64,000 nucleotides of DNA from Drosophila persimilis (Eukaryota; Arthropoda; Insecta; Diptera; Drosophilidae). A program made the position numbers and the translations under genes. The notes below the pieces were generated by a model, which searched no databases, was not told where the DNA came from, and saw nothing but the letters and a program-made list of their open reading frames with translations. The stretch lies in assembly GCF_003286085.1 (NCBI RefSeq), contig NW_020825298.1, positions 2,914,001 through 2,978,000 of the forward strand. The letters are read 5' to 3'. Below, piece after piece: positions 11,430 through 22,657 of the stretch; the first letter of the stretch is position 1; each line of letters opens with the position of its first letter.

Positions 11430-13376
11430 AAGAGAGAGGACCGGGGGCACATCCACATCCACATCCGTGTGGCATGTTGCGGCTGTTTTGCGGTAGGACC
11501 AACTATGAGTCGCTTGTCGTTGCATTTCGGCTTTTATCTTTTGTTTGCAATATTCAGATGCATCTTTCAGATAATTTGTTGCTTTTGCTAACCGAAAAGG
11601 TAACGTTGGCTTCGGTTTCGCTTTTGGTATCGCAACCACAGCGGCACAAGGCAACAAACACTACAATGTCTCATGCCACCACCCACCCAGTGGAAGGACA
11701 GTGGTTCCAAATCGATGGGAATTTGGAAGGAATAGCCTAGAACATCCGTAGGACGCCTAGATCTTAACCTGATTTTTGGCTGGATAGCTCTGTCCATCTA
11801 ATGATCTGTTATCTAATAGATTCCACAAAATTATTGTGATTAAATCATTTTTATAGCCAAATAAAAGCAAGTTTCTCAGCGGGTCCGAACGTGCTCACTC
11901 GCACCCTCGTGCTGTCCTTCGTTATTATTTTTATTTATTTTTTCCCCCATTTCCATGGTCCTTGCGCCACTGTTCCCTGGTCTATGTGCGATTATTTTAG
12001 CATAATAAAAATATATATCTGCAAAATGTTTTTGTTTCTGTGGCTGGGGGCACTGGATAATGGCATAATGTGCTCCAGTCGCAGCCACAGCCACAGCCGC
12101 AGCCGCTGCCAGAGCCTTGTGCCTGGGCCTTTGATGCCATATCGATTTCAAGGCACAAAAATTGCCATATCCGCCCCCCAGTCGCTGTCTCTCACCTCTC
12201 TGTGTATCTGTATCTGTATCTTTGCAGCTGCCGTCAATTTCCAGGAGACTTTGAGGGGGAGGGAGGACTCTGGGACTTGGACTCTCAGACTCTGGCCCCG
12301 GGCTGTTGGTCTCATTAGCCAACTGCGAGGGAGACAGGGAAACAGGGTTACAGCACAGACAAGTTTTTGCTACGTGACAAAGTCACAACACTTGACACAC
12401 ACGTTCTCACCGGAGCAGGAGCAGTGGGGAAGGACGAAGACAGGACGAGCAGAAGAGAACAACAAATTAGCACAAAAGTTACAAATACTTGACCTTTTCC
12501 TTGGGCGTGGAGTCTGATTAAGTTGTTGCTTATCAAATGACATTAACTAATTGCAAAGAACCTGCGAATGGGCATTGGGGAGGGGTACTTGTCGGGCTTT
12601 AAGGAAAACCCTTACTCTTGCAGAAGCTTCCCCCCAGCCCATTCGATGCCAACATTTGATGCCCATTTATAAATTTAGAATCTCCTTTTTTGTGTTCATA
12701 ATCTCATATAAGACCCGCTTACAGCCCCCGTCCCCCATCTCCATCCACCGACTACGATTCCGATTGTGTCAACCCCCCATTGGAGCGTGTAAAAGTTTTT
12801 GCGCCATTTGATTTGGATTAGTTGTGCCGTAGAGGGGGTGTAGAGGGGGAGTGGGTAGTGGGGAGGCTCAGCTGCGCCAACAAAGAATTGTCAACAAGAA
12901 GAAAGTTTTACTTTCGAATCGGACCAAAGTTTTGCCGGCAATTGTTTAGACCCTGACTCGCGAAGATATTTCAGAACGTTAGCATAAAGTCGACAGCTGA
13001 AGAGTGGGTGTTTGGGGTGTGTGGGGCGTGTGTGGGAGCTGTGGGAGGGGGAAACAGATGGGAATTAGGTTAGGGATGAACAGATTTTACTATGATTAGA
13101 ATGAAAGTCAAAGTTGGAATAAACAGGTAACAAAAAGCTGGAAATTCCACTAAGAAAAATTACAGCCATATTTAAGAGAAATAAAAACAAGGACAAATCT
13201 ACATTGAGAGAAAACTTGCACACAAAACTCATATTTAAATTAAATATTCGGTTATTCCATGAAAACCTACTGAAATTAGATAAAATTCACTTCGATTTAA
13301 ATAATAATTTAATGAAAAGAATTGTTAAAATAAATATATATTATATTAAATTTGTGGGAAACACAATTTTTCAGTT

Positions 13377-13480
13377 TACTGCCGGTTTAAGAGCCTTTCC
13401 ATTCTCATTTTTCAAATGAAGAATCATTTTTTCCAATAAATTATTTATTTTTCTACAAGTTTAAGTTATTTCCTACAAAT
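13377..13480 (+). repeat. AT-rich dispersed repeat, copy 1 (TACTGCCGGTTTAAGAGCC)
   Basis: TACTGCCGGTTTAAGAGCCT corresponds to TACTGCTGTTTTAAGAGCCA at 41049. Both are followed by ATAAATT...ATTTTTCTA-AAG-TTAA-T text in the same order. The surrounding 300 bases (13200-13510) are strongly AT-rich and non-coding. Confidence 0.35.
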
Positions 13481-13660
13481 TTAAATATTACAAAATATAT
13501 TTAAATAAATGAAAACACTTCCATTTGCATATTTCGTCAATATAATGGCATTAATATCGAAATCTAAGTGTAACTATACGGAAATAGTGATTTTTTCTTT
13601 GGGTGTACGCACCAAAGCTTTGGTATCTTTGCAAAGTAAGGAGTCCCGCTCTTTTTTGGT

Positions 13661-13822
13661 GAGAGAGCGGCTTGAGAGCGGTACAGAGTTTACAATGACA
13701 CGATTAGTGCACTCGGAGACGAAGATGATAACGAATACCCAGCCGAGCACAGCGCATTGTTGCTGAGAGAGCTTGCAAAAATTTGCAGAGGGAGAGAGAG
13801 AGAGAGAGCAATTGAATGAGAG
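13661..13822. promoter_or_regulatory. GAGA-motif cluster (candidate GAF/Trl-bound element)
   Basis: GAGAG words occur at 13661-13667, 13674-13678, 13765-13770, a long run at 13791-13808, and 13817-13822. The tract is bounded by unusually AT-rich DNA on the left. GAGA factor and Pipsqueak bind such words at fly promoters and Polycomb response elements (established knowledge). I see no GCCAT (PHO) core inside, which weakens a Polycomb-element reading. Confidence 0.3.
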
Positions 13823-13829
13823 AAGCGCG

Positions 13830-16800
13830 ATGGTGCGTTTTGTTCTTGTGCGTGGAGCAAAGCTCGTAATAGAAATAAGCAACTGTTTTGGCAGACACGA
13901 TCGAGCGGGCACAGAAAGCAACAAAGCGCAACAGCAATGTGCTCGAGGCGAAATAAAGGCAAAAATGCAATAACAGGAGAGCAGCCTCTTAACCCTAGAG
14001 GGTGGACCATTTAACGATGGATGATCATCAGCCCATACTGGATTATTTCCTTTGTCATTATAGTGGTTTTGTGAATTGAACTTTCAACGAAGCTTGTTTT
14101 TAATGTAGTACAAAATAAAAGGAATAACCATCTAGGGTTAATTCAGGCTCACTCCTTTCAAATATATTCATGGATATTGATTTGCTTTAGGAAATTGTAA
14201 GCATAATTCACTCCAAACTATTACCAAATCTCAGACTATCATCTGATAAATATTCTACTAGGACTTGTGGGTTCACCCTCAACGTTTTCCCTATTACTTA
14301 ATCAGCAGTTTACATCAAGCTTACATGCTCAAAACAGAACAGAACTAAACAAACCTGTAATTAGCTGATTACCGAATGTTAAATGTTTCTCTTCTGTAAT
14401 TTGAAAGAGGAAGTCCTTTAGCTTTACCCTGTGTTCCAGCCGCTAGTCTGATTTCCGATTTCTGACTTGTGGGCCATTATTTATGCCACAGAAAGGAAAT
14501 GTGTCTCACATTTAAAATTGATTGTCATGTTGTCACACAAAACCAAAACCCACACACACATAATGAAACATAGGGAAATACAAAAACCGAGAAAACCAAA
14601 ATATTTGGGTCCTGGGGAAAGAGAGAGAGAGTGAGAGCGAGCTTTTGTAAACGTATTTAATTACATTTGCCAATTGTCTATGAATATGTTAGCAGCGTGT
14701 AAATACAAATGAACAAATTAATAAATATGTATGCCCAGACGGCAGACGGGACCCAAACGGAATGCAGTCATCCAGTATCCAGTATCCAGTACGGTTGTTG
14801 TACTCGTATTGTCCTTGAACATTGCCGAAAGATAAACTTGCTCCGTGTGCCGTGCTGTCTGTCCCTCTGACCCTCCTTCTCCTCCTCTTGTGTGCACAAA
14901 TCTGCCTAAAATGTTTGCTTTGAAATGCGTATACCATTGATAAGCCCCTGGCCCCCAATTGCATCCACAGCTCCACACGCACACGCACCCTAGTCCTGGT
15001 TACTGGTTCCTCTCTGGTCACTGATTGAATTTCCAGGGCAGACCGCAAAAGACCGAACGAACCCAAAACTCATTTACATCCGTGTGTGGTGTGTGGTGGC
15101 ATTACTCGTATGATGAAAATTATGGTTGAAAATTAAATACACATCTCTATTTCTGTCTCTTTCTAGTTGGAGGTTGGTTTTTGTTCGATTTGCAGCCTCC
15201 TGCTGCTGCGGCATTGTATGCTAATGAGGTAAGCGATCCCTTTCTATTGTCTACTGATTAAGTTGCATTTTTTAAACATTCAACAAATATGTATTTTACG
15301 GAACTGAATATTTGTATATTTCTCCATTTTGTTGAGATATTTAATGCCCCTAGTGAACTATTGATTCACTTTTGTGCACTCAAAAGCAAAAGCAACTCAT
15401 GAATAGAGCCACACATGACACTCCATCTCTTGGACTCTCTTTTGTGAGAGTTGTGTTCATATTTCGAAGTCATTTCATTGGCTTCATTGAGCTCCGATGA
15501 AAGAAAATCTGCTTGCATTTAATCAATAACTTTGTTTGCAATTTGTTTGCATTTTCGGGGGAGGGCCAAGCTATTTTCTATGGGATGAAAATACATTTTG
15601 TGCTTGAGTAGACAAGTAAGAAAGTTGTTATTGGTTACCGACTTAAGGATAACATTTCATTACAAGTTTTAGCAAAATAATTCAATCGAAATAAGGGCCA
15701 CATGGGAGCTGAATATAACTGTGGAAAGCACAGAGTCTGGTTGATTAGTGAACACCATTTTCGGGTGACTTTTGATAGACTCTTTGGCCAATTTGGATGC
15801 TCTTTAGTCTTTAGTATATTAAATATATTCTTCATTTATTCATGATATGCAAGGATCTATAGACCAATGGCCATCGTTGATCAGATGAAGCATATTTGTA
15901 TTGGTTTTAAGAATTTGGTTCAAATAATCTGTGGGCTGGAAAAAGGCACTATTTTGATATTAGTTATTTTAGCTGTTTAAGAAAATCTTGAAAAATATAT
16001 AGATGTTATTTTGTTTAAGTTGAAATATCTGTCTTTCAGTATTCATTTGATTTTCGTTGATAAGTTCGATGGTTTAGAAATTATAACACTTTGAAGTTTG
16101 AAAAGTGCTCTGTGAGAAACTGCACTCCTCTGGCTCTAACTTTTACTATATTTATGATGTTCTACAACATTGAAGCTATAAAGTAAACATTACCGAATTT
16201 TATATAATTTTACGAGTAGAACAACAACAATTGTGATATATTTTGTATTATATCAAATTCGTTTACAGGCCTATTTTATTATATTTCTATTTATAGTCTT
16301 GCCATAGAAAATATAAGCAATAAATATACCAATATTAAAGCATTTTCTGGATTTTGACAATGGATTAAGGCTCTGCTCTCCCACTTTTTTTTGTTGAAAA
16401 GCCAGGAGCTAGCTCCGAAAAGCCAGCCGCTCTCTCGTTCCGAACATGAGCCATTCGCTGACTGAGGAATGAGTGTCTCCCAGGCATTTGAGGTCTATCA
16501 TGTTTTGTCTCTGGTCTTGCCCAATCCTTTACGTATTAAGCAGAACCTTTGTGCCCTGCCCTGACTTATACGTCTGCTGACGCATTTGGCTATTTTTAGC
16601 CCCGAGGCGAAAGCTCCTCTCCTCCAGGAGAGGCCCCTGCTCTTGGGGGTGGGGGCCGAATGACGCAGTACAAATGCACTGAAAGCCCGTCATTGATACG
16701 CTCTTCACACACGAATGAAGTCACTTTTTTCGGTTGTTGCATGTTTATTCAAGCCATTTCCTTAGAAATACCTCCACTGTTATCACGACCCAAAGCAAAG

Positions 16801-17960
16801 TAGGAAAAAATTACTATTAAATGCAAATTATGTCAGAGCTTCAGTTTCGTCAATGGGTGTGCTGCTCCACCCCCCGCAATAACTACTCCTCTCTTCTCTT
16901 CTCTCTCTACTACTTTTCTGGCATACAAATTAACAATTACCGAAGACACAGCACGACACGATGCGACACAAAGTTGCCTCTGAATGGTTCTTTTTCTAAC
17001 GCTTTTGGCTAATTAAAATGGATTCAATTGAAATTTAGAACGTTGCGCATGGCACGTGATTGTCTTTGTTCTCTTTTTGGGGCTCCCTTTTATATAAAAC
17101 GTAATTAAAAGAAAAGAGACAACGGTAAAAGATGGGGAAGGGGACAAAAAGATTCCCGTGTAATAATGAAAACTTTATGGCTTTTCGATAAACGGTTCCG
17201 AAAATATTCGTGGGACCAACGTGCCTGGAAATTCGAATGAGGTTACTGTTTTTTTTTCTCGTTTCGTTGGCTTTGACCCACTGATATCTTGGGACTATCT
17301 TTAGCTTTCTTTCGATTATCTAGCTAATGCGTTGGCCCCAACTATTTACATTCGAGTATCTGTGTATCTCTGATGAAGTTCCTTTGATGTTATTTCCATT
17401 TCCAATCTTTTCTGTTTACAATCGAAAAGCTAAAGCATATTTTTTGCTTTTTATTTCGCTAGAACAACAAAAAATAAATGCTTAAAATGCGATTGAATGG
17501 GGGGGGGGCAAAAAAAATACTGAATTCAACCGGAAGCCAATGTAAATAAAGTGCCGAACATGTTTGTTGGTTCCGTCAAAGACCCGAAGAGAAAAAAAAA
17601 CCAGCACTTTGATCTGTGTGTAAAGCTCTCTCTCTCCCTCTCTTCCGAGAGCTTGTCCATCGCTTCAGCGGAAAACTTTTCCGCGGGGGTAGAATCACAC
17701 GCACACTACTCGGAAAAAAGGGTTGCGTTGCCGCTGCTTAAGTTTCTGTTTAGGAAAATTGTGTTCGTTCCGTTACCAAAATTTGTTTACACTTTCCATG
17801 GGGTCTGGGGTCTGGGGTATGGGCAGGGGCCAGGCCAGGCCGCTGGTGGCTGCGTAATTATCGGATATGGATGCGTTGTGCGCCACGTTTTGCCTCTGGT
17901 TTGCATTTCAAAGTGAAACTCAAGTAAATGAAATACTCCGAAATTGGAAGATGTAGTTCA
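13830..17960. other. Non-coding stretch
   Basis: Mostly AT-rich with no open frame above about 125 codons. It holds the weak exon candidate at 15167. Between 15240 and 16370 I see only AT-rich DNA without features. Confidence 0.45.
15167..15228 (+). other. Candidate 62-nt internal exon (splice-site evidence only)
   Basis: A strong polypyrimidine tract and acceptor (CTATTTCTGTCTCTTTCTAG, ending 15166) is followed 62 bases later by GAG then GTAAGC, a consensus donor at 15229. Two frames are open. One reads GGWFLFDLQPPAAAALYANE, ending in phase 0; another is Leu/Cys-rich. A second acceptor-like CAG lies inside at about 15194. No neighbouring exon was found, so this could be a non-coding leader exon, a cryptic exon or chance. 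Confidence 0.2.
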
Positions 17961-17964
17961 ACGC

Positions 17965-18403
17965 TAGAGATGGCAGCGTGACGCGTGATTGAAGGGGGTC
18001 AAAGGCGCTTCCAAATCATAATAATCGTATCTACTAGATAACCAATAATTATTTCGATAGAATCAGTATTAGATATATCTCCACCTAAAAATTTTAATTA
18101 AATAAATTTAATTAAGTAAATAAAATTAAATAAATAAAATTAATAATAATAAGAAAATAAACAATAATAATAGGTAATAATAATACATAATAATAATAAT
18201 AAATAACAATAATAATAAATAATCATAATAATAAAAAATAATAATAATAAATAATAATAATAATAAATAGTAAAAATATTTATTGTAATGATAAATATTT
18301 AAATTAATAATTATAATGATTTATTAATTGAATTTAATGAAATAATCCGATTAAATATAAATTAAATTTCCCTGCCCCGTGTGGCACGTTTTTCCCATCT
18401 CTA
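17965..18403. mobile_element. Non-autonomous TIR element, copy 1 (hAT-like ends), with AAT-rich interior
   Basis: The left end reads TAGAGATGGCAGCGTGACGC. The right end, read on the minus strand, begins TAGAGATGGGAAAAACGTGC. The left end continues CGCGTGATTG, which matches copy 2 (26467) closely. The 439-bp element carries no coding capacity. Its interior from about 18100 to 18340 is an (AAT)n-like low-complexity tract that includes AATCCGATTAAATA. TAG/CAGRGATGG ends are typical of hAT-type elements (family knowledge). I see no 8-bp target duplication, so exact borders are uncertain. Confidence 0.5.
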
Positions 18404-19650
18404 GCTGCGAGTGCACTCTGCCCCAAATTGATTTATTTATTTGATGTTTTTATTTGTTTGTTTTTTGGCTAATTTGGTGAATGCCCCGGCCTCACACTCT
18501 CTCCCGCTGCTGGCCCAGTCTCCTGCCTCAATCAACACCACCCATGATTGAGATTGATTCAGTGTCCAAATGTTGTTTTTCTGTATAACAAATGAAGTTC
18601 CACTGCCGTCGAAAGATCCGAGGGCATAAACTATGCCCATTGACAGGAAATGCCAGCTCAGACCAAACAACGCGCCTCCACCGCCGCGGAGTAGTGGAAC
18701 TTCTGCAGTGGCAAAAAAAAGACAGAAGAAAAGAAAGGAGAAGCAAACTTCAACGGAAAATAATAAAAAATAAAAGTGGGAAAAAACTTAAGCCTCTTCA
18801 CACTTCGGGGCCAGCACTCGTTTAGGTGGCTTTGCAACGCAAATCCCCAGCTTCCTACATGCCACAGCAGCAGCAGAAGCAGAAGCAGAGGCAACAGAGC
18901 GGCAGCAGCAGAGTAGCGATGAAACTAATGCCGCCCGACATCTTCGCATCTGAAACGTATAGAAAATAAAGTAAAATATCATCCTCATCATCATCACCAT
19001 CATCGTTCTGGCTTACACCCACACATGGCGGAGGAGGGTGGCGGAGGGGAGGGATGCCTGCATTATGGAGTTGCCTCAACAATGCCTGCCCCTTCGGTTG
19101 TTGCACGTTGCGCATTTGGCTTGAAGCGCTCTCTCGTTTACGTTTAATTGAGTTTATTGATGCATATTTGAAGTTCGAAGCCTCCTCCATTCGATTCCTC
19201 ACTCGATTCCGCATTCGATTGTAGGCGGAAGGCCCTCCTCTACAAGGGCCTGCCTGGGTCCGGGCATCCACTCGAAAGTGCAAAAATGCAATTAATTAAG
19301 CGCATTTATTTGCGCACTCAATGGGCCGTGCATGGAGTGTGTGGCAAGGGTGGACCTGTACGTGGACGTGCACCCATTCGGGGCAAGCGTGCCGCTCTAC
19401 CCGTCTGTAGGTACAATCGATTATGCGGCCCATTCATTGGCTGCTAAATATTGATTAGAAGTCACAAAGTTAAGTGAAAAAGCAGGCATACCAAGTGGGG
19501 GTTCGCCGGGGGCACTAATTGTGACAGTTGTTCGTCGAAGTTTAACCAGATTTGCAAGGTGAATTAATTGGTTTTTGAGACGTATTTGGGGTATGAAGAA
19601 TTCAAGGTCCATCCAGTCGAAACCTCCTAGTACTAAGGAGATATCTTCTC

Positions 19651-19920
19651 TCATACAAGTACATGACTCATAGGCGAAGGAATGGACTCACGATAAAGCG
19701 CAATCTCTGGTACGTTCAATGGTCTTAGTGGTGTCTCAATTTCTGGTAGTTGCACTTTTCCTGATGCCCAAAACCTACCATCTGACTCATTTTTCAAGTT
19801 GAGCACAAGACAATGGCGACATTCTCTGTCCAGAGCGCCAAGCAGCACTTTCGGATGAGCGGGATATTGAATATTTTGCCCGTACTCCAATGCGAGATGA
19901 AGAAACGAAGCGGATGGCAT
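19651..19920 (-). pseudogene. Best-preserved member of an unrecognised decayed coding family (copy B)
   Basis: A 89-codon minus-strand frame contains NIQYPAHPKVLLGALDRECR, HCLVLNLKN and PEIALYRESIPSP. The same peptide patterns recur at 5330-5435 (ERNIQY...RMLVLHVL), 9656-9931 (KPETILYREPIPTQP) and 29340-29480 (AIESRRCIVVP, RALYRPAAI). All are on the minus strand. Nucleotide matches support this, for example GATATTGAATATT shared with the 5.3-kb copy, and a stretch reading CTTTAYCGTGAGYCMATYCC on the minus strand shared with the 9.7-kb copy. The frame starts at a Met but has no recognisable domain, and a second overlapping frame (19421-19654) may be noise. It could be a degenerate mobile-element ORF or gene-family fragment. 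Confidence 0.33.
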
Positions 19921-20568
19921 TGTATGCCATTTTTTCTGTGAGTGTCAATTGTCGTAGCTGCTTTCGATCATCTCAGGCCTCTTGTGGTTGAGATTCACGT
20001 CATTAAGACCTGCTCACACGCACATTTTCGTTATCCTATGGGATTCGTGCGTCTGTTCACGGCCAAAAATGGGTAGAGTCGTTTGTCAAGCCACAATTAT
20101 CAGTTCATTAGTTCCGTCTTATTGATGCTTCTTCAATCATTGCCGTGACCTCAAGTAATATATCACTTTGACCTTGGAGACCTGCTACGACCAAACTCTC
20201 TCGCTCTCTTGCTGACCACTTGAGGGCCCTGAAAGAAGATGAACACGAGACGAGCTGAAACGAAGAAATCTCCACAAACTCCCACACAATTTAGTGCTGC
20301 TGCTGCTGTTTGCTGCTGCTGTTGCATTGAGTTCATTAAACGCCGACGGAGCGGCTAATTAAGGCGCAATCGAGTTAATTTCTCTCTTCTTCTCCGCTCT
20401 TCTAGGCGGTTAATTAAGAGAGCAGACTGTGGCACAGAGGCTGTGCGGGGGAGGACCGAAATTATGCACTTATGTGTCAGCCACAGCCACGGCCACGGCC
20501 ACAGCCACAGCATCTCAATACTTGGTATTCGAATATGTTGTGTGCATTTTCTCCCCGCTGGCGCAGTT

Positions 20569-20590
20569 TCGATTCGATTCGATTCGATTG
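20569..20590 (+). repeat. (GATTC)n microsatellite
   Basis: Four GATTC pentamers. A (GCCACA/GCCACG)n tract lies nearby at 20479-20510 and a (GT)n at 20879-20890. Confidence 0.8.
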
Positions 20591-21196
20591 CGATTGGCAT
20601 TCGGCAGCGGCTCCGCTGGGCATTCGCTGGGCCATTGACTGCGGTCTCCAATGGTAATTCAATTAAATCGACGCCCAGTGGCCTGCCCTGCCATTGTTTA
20701 GCTGTGGTTTGTTGAACTCTCCTCGGAATCCGCCTTAATATTAATCCACACTCTCGGCCCGCATCTGAACTGCAGGCACACACTGCACTCCACTCCATTC
20801 CACTCCACTCCACTCACGAAGAGCCGCCCGCAGTTTCTGGGGCGCCATAAACAAGGTGACTTTACTGGCTCAAACTCTGTGTGTGTGTGTTGCAGTTCCT
20901 TCCTCTGCTTGGCAGTTGGTAGTCGCCTTCGCAGCAGGCAGCCCGCTGGGGCAGGTGTGTGCCGCCGCCTGCCACATGCATATCTGAATGGGAGTTCAAG
21001 GGGTGCGATCGATGAGTTATGTTTATGGGGCAGCCACTCTGGAGCTTTAAGTTGCCTCGTGGATCAGGCTTCATCGTGTTATGAGTGGCTTAAAAGTCGC
21101 GTATCTAAAGTGTAATGGATGTGCCGAGAGGGGAGATTGAAGAGTTGCAAAGACAAGCCTGGAACGGGGTTTTTGCATAGGGGAAGAGGGCCAGGG

Positions 21197-21216
21197 CTCC
21201 CAGTGTGGCTTGGCAG
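21197..21216 (-). repeat. Dispersed motif CTGCTAAGCCACACTGGGA, minus-strand variant
   Basis: On the minus strand this reads CTGCCAAGCCACACTGGGAG, one base off the core of the plus-strand copies at 22465 and 25631. It lacks the GA-rich tail seen in most other copies. Confidence 0.3.
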
Positions 21217-22009
21217 ATTCCACGGCTTTTTCAGGCACCTCTCGCACATTCCGCTTACCCATCTTTTGAGCTTAGTTTAAGTACATTGCAGTTGCAGTCA
21301 CAGTCACGTCTCCGTCTCCGTGTCCTGGCTCCGCCATAAAATCCACTAATATTACCAGAAACCATTTGCATTGGAAAGATCTGCGCGATCTGCGACCACT
21401 TTCGACACCGATTCCAAACTGGAAATCCATTCGCATACATCTCTCGCTCTCGCACTCGAAGTGTGAAAATTATAATTGAATTCAATAAAGTTGTCAACCC
21501 CGATGATGGCTCTCCGCTCTCCCTCCACCCCTTTTCCTGCATGAAATGGCAAATCTTACGATTTCAATTAATGTTCGATAGAGGCCATAGGGGGACGATG
21601 GGGAGGCGGGGGTGTGGGAGGTCAGAGCAGAGCCCATCAAAATCCTGGTCCACTCAACTCCTCGATGTGACATTAAATTACGTTTTTATTTCGTTTGCCC
21701 GTAAAACCGGAAATTGCGACATACGCACGGAAGTCAAGTCAATAAATGGTGCAAGTCCTCCTCCCCGCCTCCTCCGCACTCCTCCTTCCCACCGAAAATC
21801 CCATATCCCATCGTTCGGAAAAACTAGTTACACAAATTGCTACGAAAAACTCAATAACATTTATGAAACTTGAGCGAAATCCCCCCCTACCCCAAGCCCA
21901 ACCCCCTCTCATGTGTCCTAAAAAGAGAGAAAATTCCCACAAAAAAAAAGAAGAGAAAAAGAAAATCAGAGAAGGAGAGAAAAAAAATTGTTTTTCAATT
22001 AAAAAGTTT

Positions 22010-22101
22010 ATGTTTCTGGTGTTTCTGGTACTGTTGCTGGTGCCACTGCCAGTGCTGCGTGCAGACAAATTTGCCATTCAATTTGGCCGCTGGACACGAA
22101 G
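22010..22101 (+). CDS. Candidate small signal-peptide exon (speculative)
   Basis: An ATG at 22010 opens 30 codons plus two bases, ending at a good donor (CGAAG then GTACGT, GT at 22102). The product begins MFLVFLVLLLVPLPVLRA, a textbook hydrophobic signal core with a possible cleavage after Ala18. It continues DKFAIQFGRWTR up to the splice. The segment FGR followed shortly by TR(R) superficially resembles an amidation and cleavage context of a neuropeptide precursor, but this is inference from a dozen residues. The ATG context (AGTTT) is poor, the upstream DNA is A-rich with no clear promoter, and no downstream exon was identified. It could be a chance Leu/Val-rich frame made by repeated CTGGTG words. 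Confidence 0.25.
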
Positions 22102-22464
22102 GTACGTAAGCGACTGACTGGTGGCAGGGGAGGGGGTATGAGGTGGCATGTGGCAAGGTGTCTGTGTGTGGTCTGTGTTGAACGTGCTCTCAGGTGTGCT
22201 TCAGCTTCATAAATTCCGAGAGGAAGCTGCATCCGATTCCGAGTTAATACTTTATTCCATAATTTTTAAAGGAAATGTAACAGAAAATGTTGAGAGTTTG
22301 ATCTAGTTTTGTGGGGAAATTGGCAGGGAAATATGTAAACGAAGAAATTGAATGAAAATCAGAAAAATTACAGGGCTTTAGGGCATTGATTTCATCTCTG
22401 CCAATGGTTAAATCGATACTGTGGAATACTGTACATATCTCGACATTACCAAACTCTACCTCAA

Positions 22465-22484
22465 CTGCTAAGCCACACTGGGAA
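22465..22484 (+). repeat. Dispersed motif, copy reading CTGCTAAGCCACACTGGGAA
   Basis: Identical over its first 19 bases to the copy at 25631 and followed by an AAGG/ACGAGAGG purine tail. One of six plus-strand copies (22465, 24187, 25514, 25631, 46156, 47518). Confidence 0.45.
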
Positions 22485-22636
22485 AAGGAAAACGAGAGGC
22501 TCAGGACCACGCTGGAAGCTATTAGATGTCTTGAGGCAATGGATATATCATGAGATTAAAGATACTTTCAGAAATATATAACAAAGTTTTGGGTCGTCCC
22601 CAGATTTTACTCATACTTGCGCTCAATGAGAGCAAA

Positions 22637-22657
22637 GCGAGTGAGCCAGGGGTTGGC
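22637..22657 (+). repeat. Dispersed motif GCGAGTGAGCCNGGGGTTG, copy 2
   Basis: Reads GCGAGTGAGCCAGGGGTTGG. Downstream CCCCCTAGTCTTTAGATAGT loosely matches GTCCTCTACTTAGAAATAAT after copy 3, suggesting the repeat unit is longer than the core. It lies about 170 bases right of a CTGCTAAGCC motif. Confidence 0.4.

Larger units (their letters stand above)
9935..13370. other. Non-coding stretch rich in simple repeats
   Basis: Dominated by GGTCTG, CTG, GTTGCAC and ATGGGGGG tandems. The long frames on both strands between 10219 and 12517 arise from these. A GTAAGT after ATGGCAACCGAGGGGATGCG (10336-10355) is an isolated donor-like site with no partner. Confidence 0.45.
18410..22000. other. Non-coding stretch around copy B
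   Basis: Apart from copy B (19651-19920) and the motif at 21197 there is no supportable gene. CAG-rich DNA lies at 18860-18915, GCCACR and GATTC tandems at about 20480-20590, and TGCTGCTGCTG at 20297-20325. Confidence 0.45.

Noticed and set aside
11891-12517. 208-codon plus-strand frame
   Set aside because: Composition follows CAGCCACAGCC and TATCTG simple repeats; no domain, poor start context, no splice support.
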